Assembly: GCA_945873065.1 (NCBI GenBank)
Contig: CAMCBN010000004.1
Location: 43,835 to 107,834 of the forward strand
From: an uncultured Candidatus Saccharibacteria bacterium
GTDB taxonomy: Bacteria > Patescibacteriota > Saccharimonadia > Saccharimonadales > Saccharimonadaceae
Direction: 5' to 3'
Length of the DNA: 64,000 nt
This document shows, in pieces, positions 61,626-64,000 of this stretch (positions are counted from its first letter, which is position 1; each line of letters opens with the position of its first letter). A program made the translations under genes and the position numbers. Under the pieces are notes generated by a model, which was not told the origin of the DNA, made no database searches, and saw nothing but the letters and a program-made list of their open reading frames with translations.

Positions 61626-63224
61626 ATGTCTGCATTTACCGATATCCAACTTAATATCACCGTAAATCGAGCCTCTCGATACATTGATGTGGTGAAAACC
61701 CCAGATCATAGCCCATCGACTGCCTTGTCGCCGTCTCTATTACCGTACATCGTGCTCGGTATGCTTGGCATTATTTTACTCATAGTGATAATTTGGTCTA
61801 TAGCAAACCAACGGCATAGCCACCGTAAACGTATTCGCTTCATGATGATGGGAGGATTACTCTGTCTCGGCAGTGCGAGCTGGAGTACAACCATCTCAGC
61901 CCAGCCAATGCTCGACATAACTTCGCACACCCCAATGCTATCTTTTGTCATTAATACCCACTCCCAACGCGATAAATCAGATACCGCAAAACAGGATTTC
62001 TCGCTAAAAACACGCAGCAATAGCCCCTACCGCGTCGAAGCTACCATCGTTCACAACAATATGCCAAGTAGCGGCATGGATATATCGCTCTTTAACGGTA
62101 ACAAAGAAGCAGACGAATCACAGCCTCGTGCCATCAAGGCTGGGCCACAAACCCAATTCACACAGCAAACACAGACAGCACATCCGACCACACTCAAAGG
62201 AGCACTGGGTGTTACTGCGAATAATACTGTACCGCCTGGCATGTACCGAGTCGTCGTTCGCTTCACGATCATCGCTCTACCCCCAAAAACCTCGACACAC
62301 CATAAGCCACGTATAGTCGACCAACGCTTATTACAGCAAGCCATGCGTAATACACAGGCTGGGCACGATGTAAATTTCAGTGATGGTACACCATTTGACT
62401 TCGCTGGATACAGTGCTAATTCCCGCCGATTGTTCGAGAAGGGCGGCAGTATCGCCCTAGGCTCTGCTCTCAATATCGCCTCAATCGACCACAATTCGTA
62501 CTTTTACAAGAATTGTAGCTGGGCCTATCACGGCAAGCCTGGCGCTTGCCAATATCCCGACGAGAACGCTTATTACGATTTGTATAATATTTGGGGGGTT
62601 CTCTTCTCTGAGAAAAATAATACCGATCCAAATGCGCTCGCAAATATCAAAAACTTCCGAATGTATGTACTATATCGAGGTGAACAAACCTGGCGGCAAG
62701 TCGACTTTCCGATCAGCCCTGTTCGCCCTATAAGTTGGGCTGGCGTCTATGCCAACGACATCCTAACACCGCTGTATGTTCAAGGGGACGCCAAATCCAA
62801 CGGTGTTATTAAAGTCATACAAAACGGTTCGTATTCAACGATTGCTCTACCAAAATCTGGGACCTACAAAGATGGTAAATGGCACGACGCCAAGCAGCTT
62901 GTGACTCATTTTGGTTCGCCTCGCATGAATCCGCCTGCTAATATCAACCTTAGTCGAGTAGAGGGTGTCTACATGCAGGTAGATATGCGCCTCGACCCTA
63001 GCACGCAAAACGCCAAAGTCGGTGTGCAAGTCGGCATCGATGTCAAGCACTCGTGGTTCAACAAAGCTAAATACATCAACGGACTAGGTTCGACTCGTAT
63101 CGTCACTGTTACGCCACAGTGGAAGACGATTAACTGGGTCAATTACGCTGGCGGCCAGGGTGCCAATGAAGGCGGCGTAACTATCAGCAAAGATCGCATC
63201 CTCTCGACTACATTGCCACAATAA
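61626..63224 (+). CDS. Large membrane-anchored/secreted hypothetical protein
   Basis: 532 aa, two hydrophobic segments near the N-terminus, then extracytoplasmic-like region; SD GTGGAG. Confidence 0.75.
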   Translation: MSAFTDIQLNITVNRASRYIDVVKTPDHSPSTALSPSLLPYIVLGMLGIILLIVIIWSIANQRHSHRKRIRFMMMGGLLCLGSASWSTTISAQPMLDITSHTPMLSFVINTHSQRDKSDTAKQDFSLKTRSNSPYRVEATIVHNNMPSSGMDISLFNGNKEADESQPRAIKAGPQTQFTQQTQTAHPTTLKGALGVTANNTVPPGMYRVVVRFTIIALPPKTSTHHKPRIVDQRLLQQAMRNTQAGHDVNFSDGTPFDFAGYSANSRRLFEKGGSIALGSALNIASIDHNSYFYKNCSWAYHGKPGACQYPDENAYYDLYNIWGVLFSEKNNTDPNALANIKNFRMYVLYRGEQTWRQVDFPISPVRPISWAGVYANDILTPLYVQGDAKSNGVIKVIQNGSYSTIALPKSGTYKDGKWHDAKQLVTHFGSPRMNPPANINLSRVEGVYMQVDMRLDPSTQNAKVGVQVGIDVKHSWFNKAKYINGLGSTRIVTVTPQWKTINWVNYAGGQGANEGGVTISKDRILSTTLPQ

Positions 63225-63266
63225 AATAACTTGTGGTATAATTTCGCTTTAATAGGAGTTACCATC

Positions 63267-63803
63267 ATGGCAGGATCGACTTGGTTACCGCGCGAACAAT
63301 GGCTCAAAACATTAGAGTCCCAACCAGCATCGGCTAATATCTTGCTCGAAAATTCACGCCACGAGCTTCTCATCATTAATCAAACCTATAGGAATATCTG
63401 GAGCGTCCCTGGTGGAGTGATTGATACTGGCGAGACACCGCTTGAGGCAGCTATCCGTGAAGTCAAAGAAGAAGTTGGCATCATCGTAAAGCCCGAAGAA
63501 CTTCATTTCACCACCGCCTCACTCCGACATCGTAACGCCGAGCAGTTTACATATCAATTCACTTTTCGTACCAAAATCGACGATGAGCAACTAGCAAACC
63601 TCACACTTCAATCGTCAGAAATAAAATCACACCGTTTTGTCAGCAAAAACGACATCAAAAACACCCCCACTAAGACCTCCTTCACCGCCAATATATTGCA
63701 CTGGGCAAACGATCACCCCAATGGTTATATGGATGTCGCTATCACCAAAGATAACACTGGAGCAGAGCACGAAACTATCACACGGTTAATCCCGTTTTTG
63801 TAA
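63267..63803 (+). CDS. NUDIX hydrolase
   Basis: GGVIDTGETPLEAAIREVKEEVGI Nudix box; TATAAT 63236-63241, SD AGGAG. Confidence 0.93.
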   Translation: MAGSTWLPREQWLKTLESQPASANILLENSRHELLIINQTYRNIWSVPGGVIDTGETPLEAAIREVKEEVGIIVKPEELHFTTASLRHRNAEQFTYQFTFRTKIDDEQLANLTLQSSEIKSHRFVSKNDIKNTPTKTSFTANILHWANDHPNGYMDVAITKDNTGAEHETITRLIPFL

Positions 63804-63866
63804 TCATCTCCTTTACCAAAGTAAACGATACACTTTATCGCGCAAATGTAGTATACTAAAGAGTAC

Positions 63867-63952
63867 GCGCGAGTGGCGGAATTGGTAGACGCGAGGGACT
63901 TAAAATCCCTTGACCAAAAGTCGTGCGGGTTCGATTCCCGCCTTGCGCACCA
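63867..63952 (+). tRNA. tRNA-Leu (TAA)
   Basis: GCGCGAG...CTTAAAA anticodon loop, long variable arm, GGTTCGATTCC, CTTGCGC-ACCA. Confidence 0.95.
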
Positions 63953-63974
63953 GAATACGGATTTTTTCGGAATC

Positions 63975-63997
63975 GTCGCCTGAATCGGCGACTTTTT
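63975..63997 (+). terminator. Terminator after tRNA-Leu
   Basis: GTCGCC-TGAATC-GGCGAC-TTTTT. Confidence 0.85.
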
Positions 63998-64000
63998 CAT

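Noticed and set aside
63725-64000. Minus-strand ORF ...RRESNPHDFWSRDFKSLASTNSATRA...
   Set aside because: Classic spurious translation antisense to a tRNA gene (here tRNA-Leu 63867-63952).

Overview
This 64 kb window is gene-dense, with short intergenic gaps, and looks like a chromosome segment of a Patescibacteria/CPR lineage, most likely Saccharibacteria (TM7). The basis is gene content and the absence of L30; no phylogeny was run. It carries a large S10/spc ribosomal-protein cluster on the minus strand (rplC to rplO), frr, tsf, rpsB, rpmE (type B), rplU, prfA, prmC, secA, hpf, serS, ligA, parAB, lepB, uppP, htrA, htpX/lemA, pyrD, folA, pta and argGH. It also has tRNA-Cys and tRNA-Leu and many lineage-specific hypothetical or envelope proteins. 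I saw no CRISPR array, prophage or transposase. Main findings: (1) a complete arginine attenuator upstream of argGH, with a leaderless 16-aa leader peptide MTYRISTSVIRRRSLS and mutually exclusive antiterminator and terminator hairpins; (2) a recurring leaderless-promoter layout, with the -10 hexamer 6-8 nt upstream of the start codon at many monocistronic genes; (3) a spc operon split between rpsH and rplF by a self-contained insertion with its own terminator, promoters, an ART-like protein and an unlisted 47-aa membrane ORF; (4) a LigA with all four zinc-finger cysteines lost, alongside zinc-free S14 and L31; (5) a secA / M16 peptidase / 1055-aa protein operon; (6) several broken or frameshifted accessory genes. 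All calls come from reading the sequence; no database search was done.
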